Assembly (NCBI GenBank): GCA_011799875.1
Contig: CM022303.1
Span: 296,558,362 to 296,622,361, forward strand
From: Thinopyrum elongatum
Taxonomy: Eukaryota > Streptophyta > Magnoliopsida > Poales > Poaceae
Length of the DNA: 64,000 bases
Direction of reading: 5' to 3'
The stretch's first letter is position 1. Each line of letters starts with the position of its first letter. A model generated the notes under the pieces. It worked only from the letters and a program-made list of their open reading frames with translations. It was not told where the DNA came from and did not search any database. The translations under genes and the position numbers were made by a program. Below, in pieces: positions 44,270 through 56,066 of the stretch.

Positions 44270-46184
44270 TTCTGCAAAGGGATCAGCCGCTGACAAGTCA
44301 TGTATGGGGTTGACACAATGACTTCCAATTACTCTGTCATATGCAGTTCCAATACAAAGTTTAGCTTTTTTGGAGCCTCTTCCATTCTGCAGTAGCTGCT
44401 GGCTCTGATCAACAAACCATTCATATTTCCTATTTAAATGCATGTTCAACCTCATTACCTTCAGCACCCTTGCTCTGGCAACAAAGAACCTGGCGAATAT
44501 AATCTCCGGTCAGGTCCCTCGGTAGGAGTTCAAAGTAATTTTTGAGAGATGCAGATCCAGGCATTCGATGTGATTGTCATTATAAACATTATCCACCATC
44601 GGGCCTATTATTATCTGCAAAAGAAGAGAACGTGTTAGTGCCTACATGCAGTTTTGAACACTACTACAGGCCTATTTGGTTTGCAGGATTTGTAAAATGC
44701 ACCAACGTGCCATGCATCTTCGATCTGACATGATTAACATGGGCATTTGATTACAATCTAGAAAAATGTAGCCTTCTTCATAAGAGGTTGGAGTGGATGA
44801 AAAATTCCCTAAGAAAACTAGTACAGATGAATACAAAGGAGAAATGCTTATGGATTGTAACCATATGAATCAAGCAACCAATATGGGGTGGGGGGGTGTA
44901 TGTCCTGAAATCCTCCAAAATTCCTTCAGAAATCATAGTACATTGTCATTGTAAACTTGGGAAAAGGTGCCAAAAATTGAACTCCGTTATGGTTAACATT
45001 TAACAGGAAAGGAACATCACCTCGATATACAGCTTCTTCAAGCATAGAAAGCATCTCAGGAAACTGACAACTTGGTCCAGGTTGGGGCCGATAGATTCTA
45101 GTGCCAAGACCTTCACTGTGCGCAGAATCTGGGTGAAGCTTTTCTGGATGACAAACGAACATACATCTTCAAAATTAGGAATAATGTTGATATCAAGAAG
45201 GAGAGGTAGAAGGCGACTGTTGTACCTGAAAGTATTTGACTGACGAGTAGCCCACCACAGTCAATTTCGGCGCAGAAATGACATTGATTCTTGTTGGACC
45301 TTGTTGATCAACTACAAGTAATCTCTTAAGTGAAGGTGTGTCCTCAATGACCATATTGTGGTCCACCTTTTGTGATCTCTTGTTGCAGCACCAGCAACAC
45401 ACATAAATAGTCCGGAGAGTCATGGTGGTGATATGGAAGCTACTTGACCAATTCATCGCCTAAAGACGAAGGAACTCGAGTGCAGTACAGCCGTGGAGCA
45501 GGCGCTCCATGTCATCCTTTGGGATGCAGACGGTGACGAGCTCGAGGTGCTTCAGTCATGGTAGAAAAAGAGCGGGCGCGTCATTAAGGGGGGGGGGGAA
45601 TGTTAGTTCAGGAACTTGGCGAGGCGCAGCGTGGGCGCGAAGCGGAGCGCGGACGTTGGCAGCGAGCGCATATGCCCATCATTAAAACTAAGCTCCTCGA
45701 GCTGATCTAGGGTGGGGGATCGGAACCACTCGTCAAGCTTGGCTCGGTCCTTGCCGTTGGAATGGAACTTGCCCATGATAAGGCCTCTGATTGGGCGATG
45801 GTGACTACCGAGGATCTGGGAGAACGCATCCAAGCTTTTGCGATAGCCATGGCAGAGCTCGTGGGCGTCAAGGAGGTCGAGAGGGGTGGAGAGCCATAGG
45901 GGGCGCCACCACCGGGAAAGGGCGGTTGTCCTCGCCCCATATTTGATTGGGAGGAGGGATATGATGACTGTCAACATATCATCGGGGAGGCTGCTGATGA
46001 AGTCTAGGCCTGCTGGAGTCGCTTGCGGTTCTTTCTCTACCCGCCTCCACTTGTTGGCAGCCTCGTTCTCCACCTCGTCGGCGGCGACGGAAACCTCTGT
46101 CTCCATATTCACGCCGTGCTCCGGTGCTTTAGCAGCCCCGGCGTCGCCACTCCCTCTGATGGGGCGCTTCGGCGGCATCCTCAT
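44270..46184 (-). pseudogene. F-box / LRR / FBD-type protein gene (copy B), broken
   Basis: Same family as 10856-12526, a presumed SCF ubiquitin-ligase adaptor. Start MRMPPKRPIRG at 46184 (or ATG 46178). F-box: F-I-S-S-L-P-D-D-M-L-T-V-I-I-S-L-L-P, then T-T-A-L-S-R-W-W-R-P-L-W. LRR part to 45606, a segment 45590-45200 with K-H-L-E-L-V-T-V and D-T-P-S-L-K-R-L-L-V, a central exon near 45140-45020 (V-K-V-L-A-L-E-S-I-G-P-N-L-D), and the FBD exon 44480-44270 (L-K-V-M-R-L-N-M-H-L). Lesions: TAA at 45605-45603, a frame change in the G/C run at 45588-45598, TGA at 45558-45556 and TAG at 45462-45460. Clearly a pseudogene. Its promoter resembles that of the 56067 gene. Confidence 0.85.
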
Positions 46185-46249
46185 ACACTGACGGCTTTGA
46201 GGACTAAGAGCGGCGTCGAGGATGCGGGCGAAGAGAGAGGATTGTGTGT

Positions 46250-46560
46250 GCAGCGAGGATGGGGGGGTGCGGCCGCTCGGGCGCGCCATTAATACGGACC
46301 AGCAGGAGTGAGGAAGGCGGCGGTCAAAGGCTGTCTCGCTTCTCGGTGAGCCTGTGCGGCGGACTTCTGGCATTCCTATACTATCATTTCACACAGCTAC
46401 TCGCACGCCTCCTGGTGACACTGTGCAGCGAAAACGCCTCCCGTCAATTCACATGCCTGCAAGCACGCCTCCCGATCTGCCTGCGCGGCGAACTGCTCGC
46501 ATGCGTCTCGTCAACTCACGCCTGCTTGCACGCCACACGGGGCGCGTGGCACATATTTTG
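46250..46560 (-). promoter_or_regulatory. GC-rich promoter module shared with the 56067 gene
   Basis: On the minus strand it repeats GGAGGCGTGCGAG-like units (at least four) and then reads CCTTTGACCGCCGCCTTCCT and ATTAATGGCGCGCC toward the F-box start. The plus-strand region 55758-55960 has the same units and the same order up to TTTAATGGCGCC. Confidence 0.65.
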
Positions 46561-47082
46561 TTTTGTTTTTTGATGATTCATTCTGCCGCTTTACTGGTTA
46601 ACCGAAGCATGGCACGATCTAATGCACACGGTCCGAATAAATATTCCGTATGAGATATTGGTTGCCAGTTATTAACAATCTCCCGTTTGTAAGTAGATTA
46701 TATCAAAACTTGTCTCAAATTTGACGAAAAAATACAATATCACAGTCTGCTGGTGTCCATATATGACACCACGATATGTTTCATGAATTGCAACTAAGTT
46801 TTGGATTTGCTGAATTTTAAAAATCAATATTCTCAATGTTTTGAAATTTCTTTCACGGGGAAACATGCACCAAGGGACACACATATGATTTTGCAATCCA
46901 TTTTGGTGCACATGTAGCTCAAATTTGATTTTTGCACATTAAATCCCTAGGAAATCAATCAATGTATAAAACGGGTCGAATGATCTCTGTTTTTTTTTCA
47001 AACTTTAACACGACACTCCTTTGGTCACATGTTCACTGCAGAAAAAGTTTGAAATGCCTCAGAGTGGAGGTGGTGGTGCGGG

Positions 47083-47085
<3 letters not shown>
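46561..47085. other. intergenic, nothing recognised
   Basis: AT-rich, no coding frame or transposon end seen. Confidence 0.4.

Positions 47086-47130
<45 letters not shown>
47086..47130 (+). repeat. (TG)22 microsatellite
   Basis: Uninterrupted TG dinucleotides; shorter TG and G runs recur at equivalent places of the following repeat (48470-48496). Confidence 0.95.
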
Positions 47131-47131
<1 letters not shown>

Positions 47132-49012
47132 ATAACCTCGCTCCATGTGGGGACTTTCCGGTTCCTGAGATAGGTGCCACATCAAAGTTGTGCATTGGTA
47201 TATTCAAACACCACACAATACCATGCAGGCAGTGGTTGCCCTATAGGAACTCACTCGCGTGCGGCGCTTCCATCTATGGGCCCGCGAGAGGTCGTCCTCC
47301 ATCACTTTGACCCAACGAGAGAGAGAGAGGCACATTGACGAACACGGAGGATTAATTCTTTTAGGGCCATGTTAGGGTAGCAGTATATATATATATAGTA
47401 CGTGTCAAAGGGGAGATGGGACCAACATATACTAGGTGTCACACATGAACCTCACTCTGTGTGGGGACTTTGCGGTTTTTGAGGCAAATGCCACATCAAA
47501 GGTTGTGCATTAGGTATTCAAAACATCACAACCATACACCTCTCCATATATATGTTTTGGCACATATGCAAGTGATGGTGGTTGTCCTGTGGCACTAACT
47601 CACGTAGTTATCGGCGATGCTTCCATCTGTCGGCCCGCTTGGTCCATCACTTTCACTGACAACGAGAGAGGTTAATTATTTTGACTTAGGAGGGGATTAA
47701 TTTTTTGCTTGTGTCGTGATATAGGCGAGATTACATATATAATAGCGCATGTGTACACATGTATCCATCCCGCTGGATCGAGGGGGGGGGGGGCGAGCAC
47801 ATGACACGTCATGAACCTCTTGCTCTGTGTGGGGACCTGTGCGATTTTGAACGCATGCACCACATCAATGTTGTGCATTAGGTATTAATTCAACACATAT
47901 GCATGCATCACGCACCACCATAAATATGTTTGGGACACATGCATGCAATGGTTATCTTTGCACACTCTCACTCGCTTGGTTATATATGGGCGACAAGCCT
48001 ATATATATATTTGTGGGCCCCAGTGGACGTCCATCATTTCGACCAACGACGAGAAAGGTTACCAGGGTGGATTCTTCTTCTTTGGTTCATGTTACCGTAT
48101 AGTAGTAGGTCGATCATTCTAGGCCTAATTAAGTTTGAGCGCATGCATGCTACGCATGCATCGTGAACCCTCGATCAGTGTGGGGATTTTATGATTCCAA
48201 AGCATGGTGCCACATCAAATTTGTGCATTGCGTATTCAAACACCACACACACCACTTCCATACATAATTGGGCCACATGCACAGAGTGGGTTTTGTCTTC
48301 AGACAGTACTCCCTCGCGAGTTTATCGGCGACAAGCTAGCCCATTTTGCGCGGCCGTGTGGACGTCCATCACTTTGACCAACAACGGGCGAGAGAGGCTG
48401 TACGATCAAGTTGGATTCTGTTTGGTCCGTGTTACAGTACGTCTTGGTGAGATGCCCTCCGCCTGACACGTGTGTGTGTGTGTGTGGGGGGGGGGGTACT
48501 TCGCACTACCCGCAACCTCCGTGGGGTCGAGGAAGTCCGGTTATTTTGCGAGGCACACGTGCCACATCAAAGTTGTGAATGGTATTGTTAAATATCACAC
48601 CACACCCTTTTCATACATGTAGTATAGGGCCACCCGCAGGTGGTTCGTATGTGGTCTCACCCATCTCCCGCCACAAGCACACATTTGTGGGTCGGGACAC
48701 GGTCCACCTTTGTCCGAAAGCGAAAGGGGAAGTTTAACCATATATATGATGGACTCCTATAGGTTTTGTGTTACGGTAGGGTGAGATTTCAAACCTAACT
48801 ATCTGGGGGCATGCATTCGTAGCTAGAATTCCCTTACCGCTGACACGAAGTGGGGTTCGTAGGGGGTGGCTGACTAGCAATACTGTGCGCTTTGTGCGAC
48901 AGGTGCCACATCAAAGTTGTGCATTGGGTATTCGAACATCAAACCACCCTTTTCATACATATATTTGGTCCACATGCAAGTGTGTTCATGTTCTGACCCT
49001 TTCCCGCGTTAT
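47132..49012 (+). repeat. six degenerate copies of a ~345-bp tandem repeat
   Basis: The anchor GCCACATCAAAGTTGTGCAT occurs at 47176, 47490, 47859 (variant), 48209, 48561 and 48905: steps 314, 369, 350, 352 and 344. Each unit has, in order, gtggggactt, the anchor, an AACACCACAC-type block, a CACATGCA block, ACTCACTCGCG, GGCGACAAGC, GTCCATCACTTTGACC and CGAGAGAGG. No protein frame is kept through the units. Confidence 0.85.
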
Positions 49013-49169
49013 TCTTTTTGCCAAATTTATAAACAGCACATGAGTTGGATGCAGAAACCGTCTACGATTGGGTACGCAACAGACACGGTCCGGTCAGACT
49101 ACCCGTGACGCCCGTGCCCCTGCAGTCACTCACATCAGCACCGTAGATTGGGCTCCACGAGGCTTGTCT

Positions 49170-49560
49170 CCCGCTCTCGAAAATATCTACTGCCTCGTAA
49201 TTTCAAAAATATCTACCCGCGTAGAGGGTTTTTCTGTTTGATAGCACACGATTCATATATGTGGACCGTGTGCGATGTCTGTTACTCCCGCTCTGCTTTC
49301 AATCAGTTGATCCAAATTTTTAGTAGCCTCGGATTTTTTTGAACTGGAGCCCCGGCATTTTACTCCCGCCTGCATCCCTCGCAATCTCAAAAATATCTGC
49401 TCGGCTGGAGTGGTTTTCTGTTTGATAGCACACGACTATTATGTTTTAACCGTGTGTGATGTTTGTTACTCCCGCCCCGCTCTGCTTCGATCCCTTGATC
49501 CAAATTTTCGGTAGCCCAGCCATTTTACTCCCGCCTAGTAAAATTTTCAGTACCCGCGGC
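49170..49560 (+). repeat. ~180-bp direct duplication in the 49697 gene promoter
   Basis: TCAAAAATATCTAC (49203) and TCAAAAATATCTGC (49387) start two copies that both continue through TTTCTGTTTGATAGCACACG, GTTACTCCCGC and TTGATCCAAATTTT. Confidence 0.75.
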
Positions 49561-50627
49561 ATTTCCTCAAACACCACCTTGGACCCCCTCCACACACACA
49601 CCCCAAATCCTTCGCTCACCCCAAATCCCCCGCTCACACACATACACACCACCCCTCCCTCGCTCCAAACCTAGCTAGGTCGCCGCCACCACTGCCATGC
49701 CGCCTCCATCATCAACCTCTGCCGGTCTGCCCGTGCAGTTTACCCACCGATATACATACCCTCGCCGCCCTGAGTTTCTTAGATGACGCCTGCGAAATGC
49801 CCCCTTTCCCAGAGATCCCCATCCCCACCCCCTCCCCCACTCCAGAGCATCGCATCCTAAGCCCGGCTACGCTTCCCGAGGAGCTCGAGGAGGGAATGGC
49901 CCAAAAGAGCTTTACCGCGGCCTCTTCGCCCGATGTCGGCGAGGTGGCCACCGAGGAAGCTGACGACGATGACTGGACCTGGATTGAGCCTTTCAATCAG
50001 TGGGCTAGAGTATTCTGGCATGTTGTGGACGCCGGCTATGACATTGAGGTCGTCGACACCGACGACTTGACGCGGGCTATGTCACAGGTTAAGTTGCCCA
50101 CCCCAACCCTTTGGGTCCGACAGCCGTCGATCTCATCGATGGCCCTGCCGCTAACTCCTGCGGCTCATTATGAACAATTTGCCATCCTTCATCGCCATGG
50201 AGCCCCTTTTTTCATTTCTGAAGGACACATTCTGCGACGCTGGCTTGGGATCCTCAGCTGGCAAGTCATACCTCATCGACGGCGACCACGAGGAGGAGCC
50301 AATTTGTGACAAGTGAGGAAACCCATGATTTGTTTTCTCGAACCCCTTTTGTAGTGAGAACTTGTCTAGTATTTATTGCTATATTTGGTTGTTTGCATTA
50401 CGCCTTGTTTATTTCTATGGTTTATGGTAGTTCGGTTCTTTGTAGTTAGAATATGTCCAGTTTCAATTGCCATCTTTGGTTGTTCGTAGTATGCCTTGTT
50501 TATTTCAGCTATTAACAGTGTGATGTTCTATATGTGCTAGTATGAACTGTGCAGTTCAATTTCATCAATACCAATTGTAACAATAGCTCTATGAATGACT
50601 ATATTTGGTGCTGTTAAGCATGTTGAA

Positions 50628-50883
50628 CTCCCTCCGAATCTTTTTAGTTCGCATATAAGATTTGTCTAAAGTCAAGCCTCATAAAGTTTGACCAACTTTA
50701 TAGAAAAAATACCAACATTCACAATATGAAATCAATATCAGTACACGTGTCATGACTTCAATTTTCATATTGTATAACTTTAGCATGGTAGATGTTGATA
50801 TTTTTTCATATAAATAAGGTCAAACTTTATGAAGTTTGACTTTAGGCAATTCTTATATGGAGAGTAAAAAGGACTGGAGGGAG
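50628..50883 (+). mobile_element. Stowaway-type MITE, 256 bp
   Basis: Starts CTCCCTCCGAATC and ends GGACTGGAGGGAG, inverted ends typical of Stowaway (Tc1/mariner-related) elements, followed by TA; the left flank is AA instead of TA. Inside, AAACTTTATGAAGTTTGACT forms an inverted repeat with AAAGTTTGACC. It lies in an intron of the B3 pseudogene. Confidence 0.85.
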
Positions 50884-50947
50884 TATTTACCACGCCTTTC
50901 CATTTGATTTAACAATGGCACTGTTTGGATACTCTAACTTAGCTAGA

Positions 50948-51053
50948 CACTACTAGAATCAGGATCTTTGCCGTCAGCCAGCTCTTTGCCGTCAGCTAGC
51001 GGACAGCAAAGAAGCTCTTTGCCATCAGCTAAAGGAAAGCTGACGATTAAAAG
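50948..51053 (+). mobile_element. CACTA-type terminal fragment
   Basis: CACTACTAGAATCAGGATCT followed by three CTCTTTGCCRTCAGC units, the sub-terminal pattern of a common Triticeae CACTA group. Only about 105 bp remain. The next bases, with a short TATATATAGGAGTACA motif, look like a piece of an LTR leader (51060-51180). Confidence 0.6.
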
Positions 51054-52241
51054 GGAGAGAGAGATTGGTGGAATAGTTGATTGTATTGCTTGAGCCTTGT
51101 GGGCATATATATAGGAGTACATGGTCATCTTGGAGTACAAGTCAAGGTAGAATAAATCCTACGCTATCCTACGTTTCCTAAATAACAATGATACTCAACA
51201 ATGACTAACCCTGAACTAACTCTAGCCAAAGAGGTGTTTGGATGACAATGTTAGATTGACAATAAATGCACTAGGAGAACTAGCCCCAATCAGCACCTCT
51301 TGGGTGGGATATTTGTTTTGGGTGGGTTAGACGCAACTATCTCAAACTAGCCCTCATGTTTGGATACTTTAGGGCTATTTGAGCCCAAACTAGCTCAAAC
51401 TAACACTAACCCATGGATCCAAACAGGGCCAATAACTAGTGTACTTAGACCTGCACAATACAAGTTTGAATGACTATGTTTGCTTGTTTTTAAATATTAG
51501 GCCTGTTGCAGTTAATAACACACCTTTCCACTTCTTGTTTTTAAATATTAGGTTTTTAACAATTTGGTCTTGCACATGTAGGTCCTGCTGTCAGAGGTTT
51601 TGACCCACTGTTTGACCCTTTTTGCATATGTGGAAATGAGTTGTCCATGAATATCAGTCAAGTCAAGAAATTCAGAAAGATTGGTATGATAAAGAAATTA
51701 GCGACAAAAACAACAAGATCTTTGTCTGCACAATGAAGAAGACATCAGTTCACTACAGGATGGTACTAACTGTTATACCTTGTCTTTTTAATTCCTTTGC
51801 GCCATTTCAAATCTAGAGAAGATATTTATGCATATCCTTGTTTTCAGGCCTTTCCAAAGTAGTTCACTGATGATTACCTCTCAAACCACCTGTATGGTCA
51901 GGAGGCGAGGAAGGTATTCATACAACACCCACGGTTCAATATTGAAGTGTTCTTGAAGAGGACGAAGGATGGACAGGCGCTGGCCTAAAGTTGCAAAGAC
52001 CTTCAACATCAATGAAGGCTCGATATTCGCCTTCCGCTTCAGCAGTTTTCCAGATGAGATCCATCTGTCTATGTACCGTCTATGATGCTAATTTCAAAAG
52101 GTTATAGATGTTCCATGTGAAACTTGGTGCTGGTGCAGTTGTGTAATGGGGTAGCTGAGTGCTGAAGCTATATGATGTTGTACTCTAATGTATTTCAATT
52201 ATGAAATCCTGCTTCCTTAATATGAAAATGAAATATTTTGT

Positions 52242-53757
52242 TGATGACCCACAAGTATATGGGATCAATTGTAGCCTTTTCGATAAGTAAGAGTGTCGAA
52301 CCCAACGAGGAGCAGAAGGAAAAGACAAGTGGTTTTCAGTAAGGTAATGTCTGCAAGTACTGAAATTGTAAGTAGTAGAGTAGTTTGATAGCAAGATAAT
52401 TTGTAACGAGCAAGTAACGATAGTAGTAATAAAAGTGCAGCAAGGTAGCCCAATCCTTTTGAGGCAAAGGATAGGCCAAAACGGTCTCTTATAATAAGCA
52501 AAGCGTTCTTGAGGGTACACGGGAATTTCATCTAGTCACTTTCATCATGTTGGTTCAATTGGTGTTCGCTACTTTGATAATTTGATATGTGGGTGGAATG
52601 GTGCTTAGGTGATGTTCCTACTTGAACAAACCTCCTATTTATGATTAACCCCCTCGCAAGCATCCGCAACTACGAGAAAAGTATTAAGAATAAATTCTAA
52701 CCATAGCATTAAACTTTTGGATCCAATCGGTCCCTTACGGAATAGCGCATAAACTAGGGTTTAAGCTTCTGTCACTCTCGCAACCCATCATCTAATAACT
52801 ACTTCACAATGCATTCCCTTAGGCCCAAATATGGTGAAGTGTCATGTAGTCGACGTTCAGATGACACCACTAAGGGAATCACAAGACACATACTATCAAA
52901 ATATCGAACACATATCAAGTTCACATGATTACTTGCAACATGATTTCTCCCGTGACCTCAAGAACAAAAGTAACTACTCACAAATGATAATCATGCTCAT
53001 GATTAGAGGGGTATTAAATAGCATATTGGATCTGAACATATAATCTTCCACCAAATAAACCATATAGTAATCAACTACAAGATGTAATCAACACTACTAG
53101 TCACCCACAAGCACCAATCTATAGTTCCGGTACAAAGATTGAACACAAAAGATGAACTACGGTTTGAGAGGAGATGGTGCTGTTGAAGATGTTGATGGAG
53201 ATTGCCCTCCCCAAGATGGGGGAGTTGTTGGTGATGATGATGATGATTTCCCCCTCCGAGAGGGAAGTTCCCCCGGCGGAATCGCTCCGCCGGAGGGCAA
53301 AAGTGCTCCTGCCCAAGTTCCGCCTCGAGATGGCGGCGCTCCATCCCGAAAGTCCTCTCCTGATTTTTTCTAGGTCAAAATGACTTATATACCAGAAGAT
53401 GGGCACCGGAGGTGGGCCGAGGGGAGCACAACCCACCAGGGCGCGCTTGGGCTCCCTAGCGCGCCCAGGTGGGTTGTGCCCACCTGGTGGGCCCCCTCTG
53501 GTACTTATTGGCTTCAATATTCCTCATTTATTCCATAAAAAATCTCCGTGAAGTTTCAGCTCATTTGGAGTTGTGCAGAATAGGTAGCCTGACATAGCTT
53601 TTTCATGTCCAGATTTCCAGCTGCTGGAATTCTCCCTCTTTGTGTATACCTTGCATATTATGAGAGAAAAGGCATTAGAATTACTCCAAAAGGCATTATT
53701 ATGCATAAAAACATCATAAATAACAGTAGGAAAACATGATGCAAAATGGACGTATCA
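52242..53757 (-). mobile_element. gypsy-type solo LTR, 1516 bp
   Basis: Plus-strand TGATGACCCACAAG ... GGACGTATCA, i.e. on the minus strand TGATACGTCC...GGGTCATCA. Flanks tttgt / attgt agree in four of five bases, so they are a decayed target duplication. No internal region is present. It is inserted about 150 bp after the end of the B3 pseudogene; the local phrase ttaatatgaaat occurs on both sides. Confidence 0.8.
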
Positions 53758-53839
53758 ATTGTGTGCTTAATATGAAATGTCAATTAGATTAATAAATGGA
53801 TTATTAATAATAGGGAAATTAGCCTGCTAATTGGGTTTT

Positions 53840-54585
53840 TCTATTGCAAACGGTTATTGAGAAAACACAGTGGGCGATGACCTCAGGCAACGCACACAGT
53901 TTCTAGGAATAAACTGTGTTGGATCAATGAACAATCACACACGACATCCTCTGGAAAACTGTTTGCGTTAGGCCACCTTGCGCAAACATTTACCACATAA
54001 AAAGTGTGTGTGATGGACAGCCTTTGGCACACAGTTTCTTCTATGCACCATGTGTGATGCATTCAATAACACAAACGATAAAACTGTTAATATCATGTGC
54101 AATGGCAACGCTATTACAAACAATTTAATGGGGAAAATTGTGTCTGATGTACCTGCGAACGGAAACGTTTTCCTTGGAGTGACTTTGTGCGATGTATATA
54201 CGAACGGAAACGTACTTCTTGGATTAACTGTGTGGGATGTACATACTAACGGAAACGTATTCCTTGGATTGACTGTGTGGAATGTACATACAAACAGAAA
54301 TGTTTAGCCGGAACTGACTGTGTGGGATGTACTTACGACCGAAAACGATTTGGCCTGTATAGTTGTATTTTTTAGCACAACTATACGTATAACCGTATTT
54401 GATCGCTCGCCCGTCGCACACGACCTCATTTTGCCGAGCATGTGTGCCAGGAGGGCCTATCCCCGACGGTTTCTGGGTCGTGTGGGAAGGACCCCCCTAT
54501 CGCAGTCACTCAATTGGCGACGGTTCGAAACGCCGTCGCGGAAAGGGGTTAATAACCATTTGTATAGCACCTCGCTGTACCAGTG
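53840..54585 (-). mobile_element. CACTA-like fragment with 45-bp repeats
   Basis: On the minus strand it would begin CACTGGTACAGCGAGGTGC at 54585, a CACTA-like end. It contains AAACTGTGTGYGATG-type subterminal motifs as seen at 38110 and the 45-bp array at 54157-54347. The opposite end is not found, so the call is tentative. Confidence 0.45.
54157..54347 (+). repeat. 45-bp tandem array, 4-5 units
   Basis: AACGGAAACG-type starts at 54157, 54202, 54247, 54292 and 54337: exactly 45-bp steps, each with CTTGGATTGACTGTGTGG and GATGTACATAC. Being a multiple of three it produces a spurious 15-residue repeat ORF. Confidence 0.9.
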
Positions 54586-55757
54586 AGTATGTGTGGTGGT
54601 TGGGGGGTGGTGTCGATGGAGGGACCTAAACACAACATTTGCATGTACATAGTACTAGACTTAATATTCATGTTTCAATTTATTATGCATTTTAAATATT
54701 GAATTGAGGACCATGCATGGCTTAGATTTTAGTTTTGAATTCGTGTCATACATGCATGGTCATACATCCACGTTGCGATCACTATATCACAAACTCACTC
54801 TAATTCAAGAACTCGTCATAAATCAATTATCGTGCCTTTTGGAATCACAAGTTATTTGCAAGGAAAATACGGGCATTGCAATACATATAGATTCGTTCGG
54901 CAATTTTAAAAAAAGATTCCTTTCACATTCTCGAATGGTAGCACCTGACGGCGTACCAGCCAGACCCGGGCTCGTGTCCTGGTGGTGGCGTGCGTGGTAA
55001 GCACATTAGCCAACCCCAACCAAAAGAACCGCGATATTAAACTTCGTGCCTCCACTCGAGCCTCCGTGTTTCTAGTCGAAATATCTGGCGACCTGAATTC
55101 CAGCCCTAGGAAATTCCCCTCATGTCCCCGGCCCATAATGACAACCGATGAACAATGGAGGGATGCTTTAGTAACTAGCCCACATTACCTACCATGCCGA
55201 GCACGGTAATTCCCTTGGTCGCCGCTACCCAAGGTCACCCGTAACCTCCATTGCCTAGTACTAATAGTACTACACCAGGATGAGCACAGAATGGAGCTTC
55301 GTTTGTTGATTTTGTTCATGCGTTGTTCGTGCCTACTAGAGTTACTATATCAGGCAATGCACTGGTACGGAGGGATTATCTTTTTACTCTGCATATATAA
55401 CTTGTCTGAAGTCTAACTAAGCAAAATGTTTGACCAAATCCTTTCTTAAGAAATATTAACATCTACAGCAGTAAAGATGTATGGCTTGAAAATTTATTTC
55501 ATGATACAGGTTATGATATTGTTTCGAATCCTAGAATTTAAATTCTAGAAAGTCCAAAACTGACCTGAAATTCATGAAACTGAGCATGGTCACGTGATAT
55601 GGCACAAATAGGCTGTCGTAATTTTTTTGTTCAATTTGAGACAAGCTGCTTATGAAAAGTTGCACAAATGAAGAGCCAAGGTATTTTGGAACAAAGACAT
55701 GTCATGTTAACGCGAACAGTTTCACTATTCAAACCATGGGCGTTAGACCTACGTGCC
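54586..55757. other. intergenic; Stowaway-like fragment near 55368-55530
   Basis: No gene seen. TACGGAGGGATTATC, then TATAACTTGTCTGAAGTC and GTTTGACCAAA, look like one end of a Stowaway element. The rest is not recognised. Confidence 0.45.
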
Positions 55758-55960
55758 GCCACGAGTCCCGCTTCTCATCGGCAGGTGTCGTCTGAGCAAG
55801 CGTGTGAGTCGACAAGAGGCGTGCGAGCAGACCGCTGCGCCGGCTGATCGGGAGGCGTGCGAGTAGGCCGCTGCGTAGGCTCATCGGGAGGCGAGCCCTT
55901 TGACCAGGCTTCGCCGCCCACCTTCCTCCCAACTGCCCCCAGTTTTAATGGCGCCAGCGC
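55758..55960 (+). promoter_or_regulatory. GC-rich promoter module shared with F-box copy B
   Basis: Three GAGGCGTGCGAG-like units (about 55801, 55818, 55853), then CCCTTTGACCAGGC, CACCTTCCTCC and TTTAATGGCGCC, in the order seen on the minus strand at 46560-46250. Confidence 0.65.
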
Positions 55961-56066
55961 CGCCGTTTAAATCACCTCCGCACTCCCCGGTCTCGCTACA
56001 ATCTTCTCTCTTCCACTCGGATTCTCCTGTCGTCTACCTCCAACCAGCCTGACCTCACCATACGCC

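Larger units (their letters stand above)
49697..52093 (+). pseudogene. B3-domain (REM-like) protein gene, decayed
   Basis: First exon region 49697-50320: an ATG at 49697 is soon closed by TGA, while a second frame from 49797 runs 170 codons (acidic, Pro-rich, W-T-W-I-E-P-F). Then, after a MITE-bearing intron, an exon from 51595 with G-F-D-P-L-F-D-P-F-C-I-C-G (compare the Cys exon of the 31484 gene), and a B3 domain at 51690-52093: K-I-F-V-C-T-M-K-K-T-S-V-H-Y-R, then V-F-L-K-R-T-K-D-G-Q, W-P-K-V-A-K-T-F-N-I-N-E-G-S-I-F-A-F-R-F and the stop after M-Y-R-L. Lesions: a shift near 51696, TAG at 51860-51862 where a Glu is usual in the B3 loop, and a shift at about 51977. DNA-binding role expected for the family; this copy is inactive as read. 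Confidence 0.65.

Noticed and set aside
54050..54307. 85-codon ORF with 15-residue repeats
   Set aside because: Created by the 45-bp array; no family resemblance beyond the repeat.
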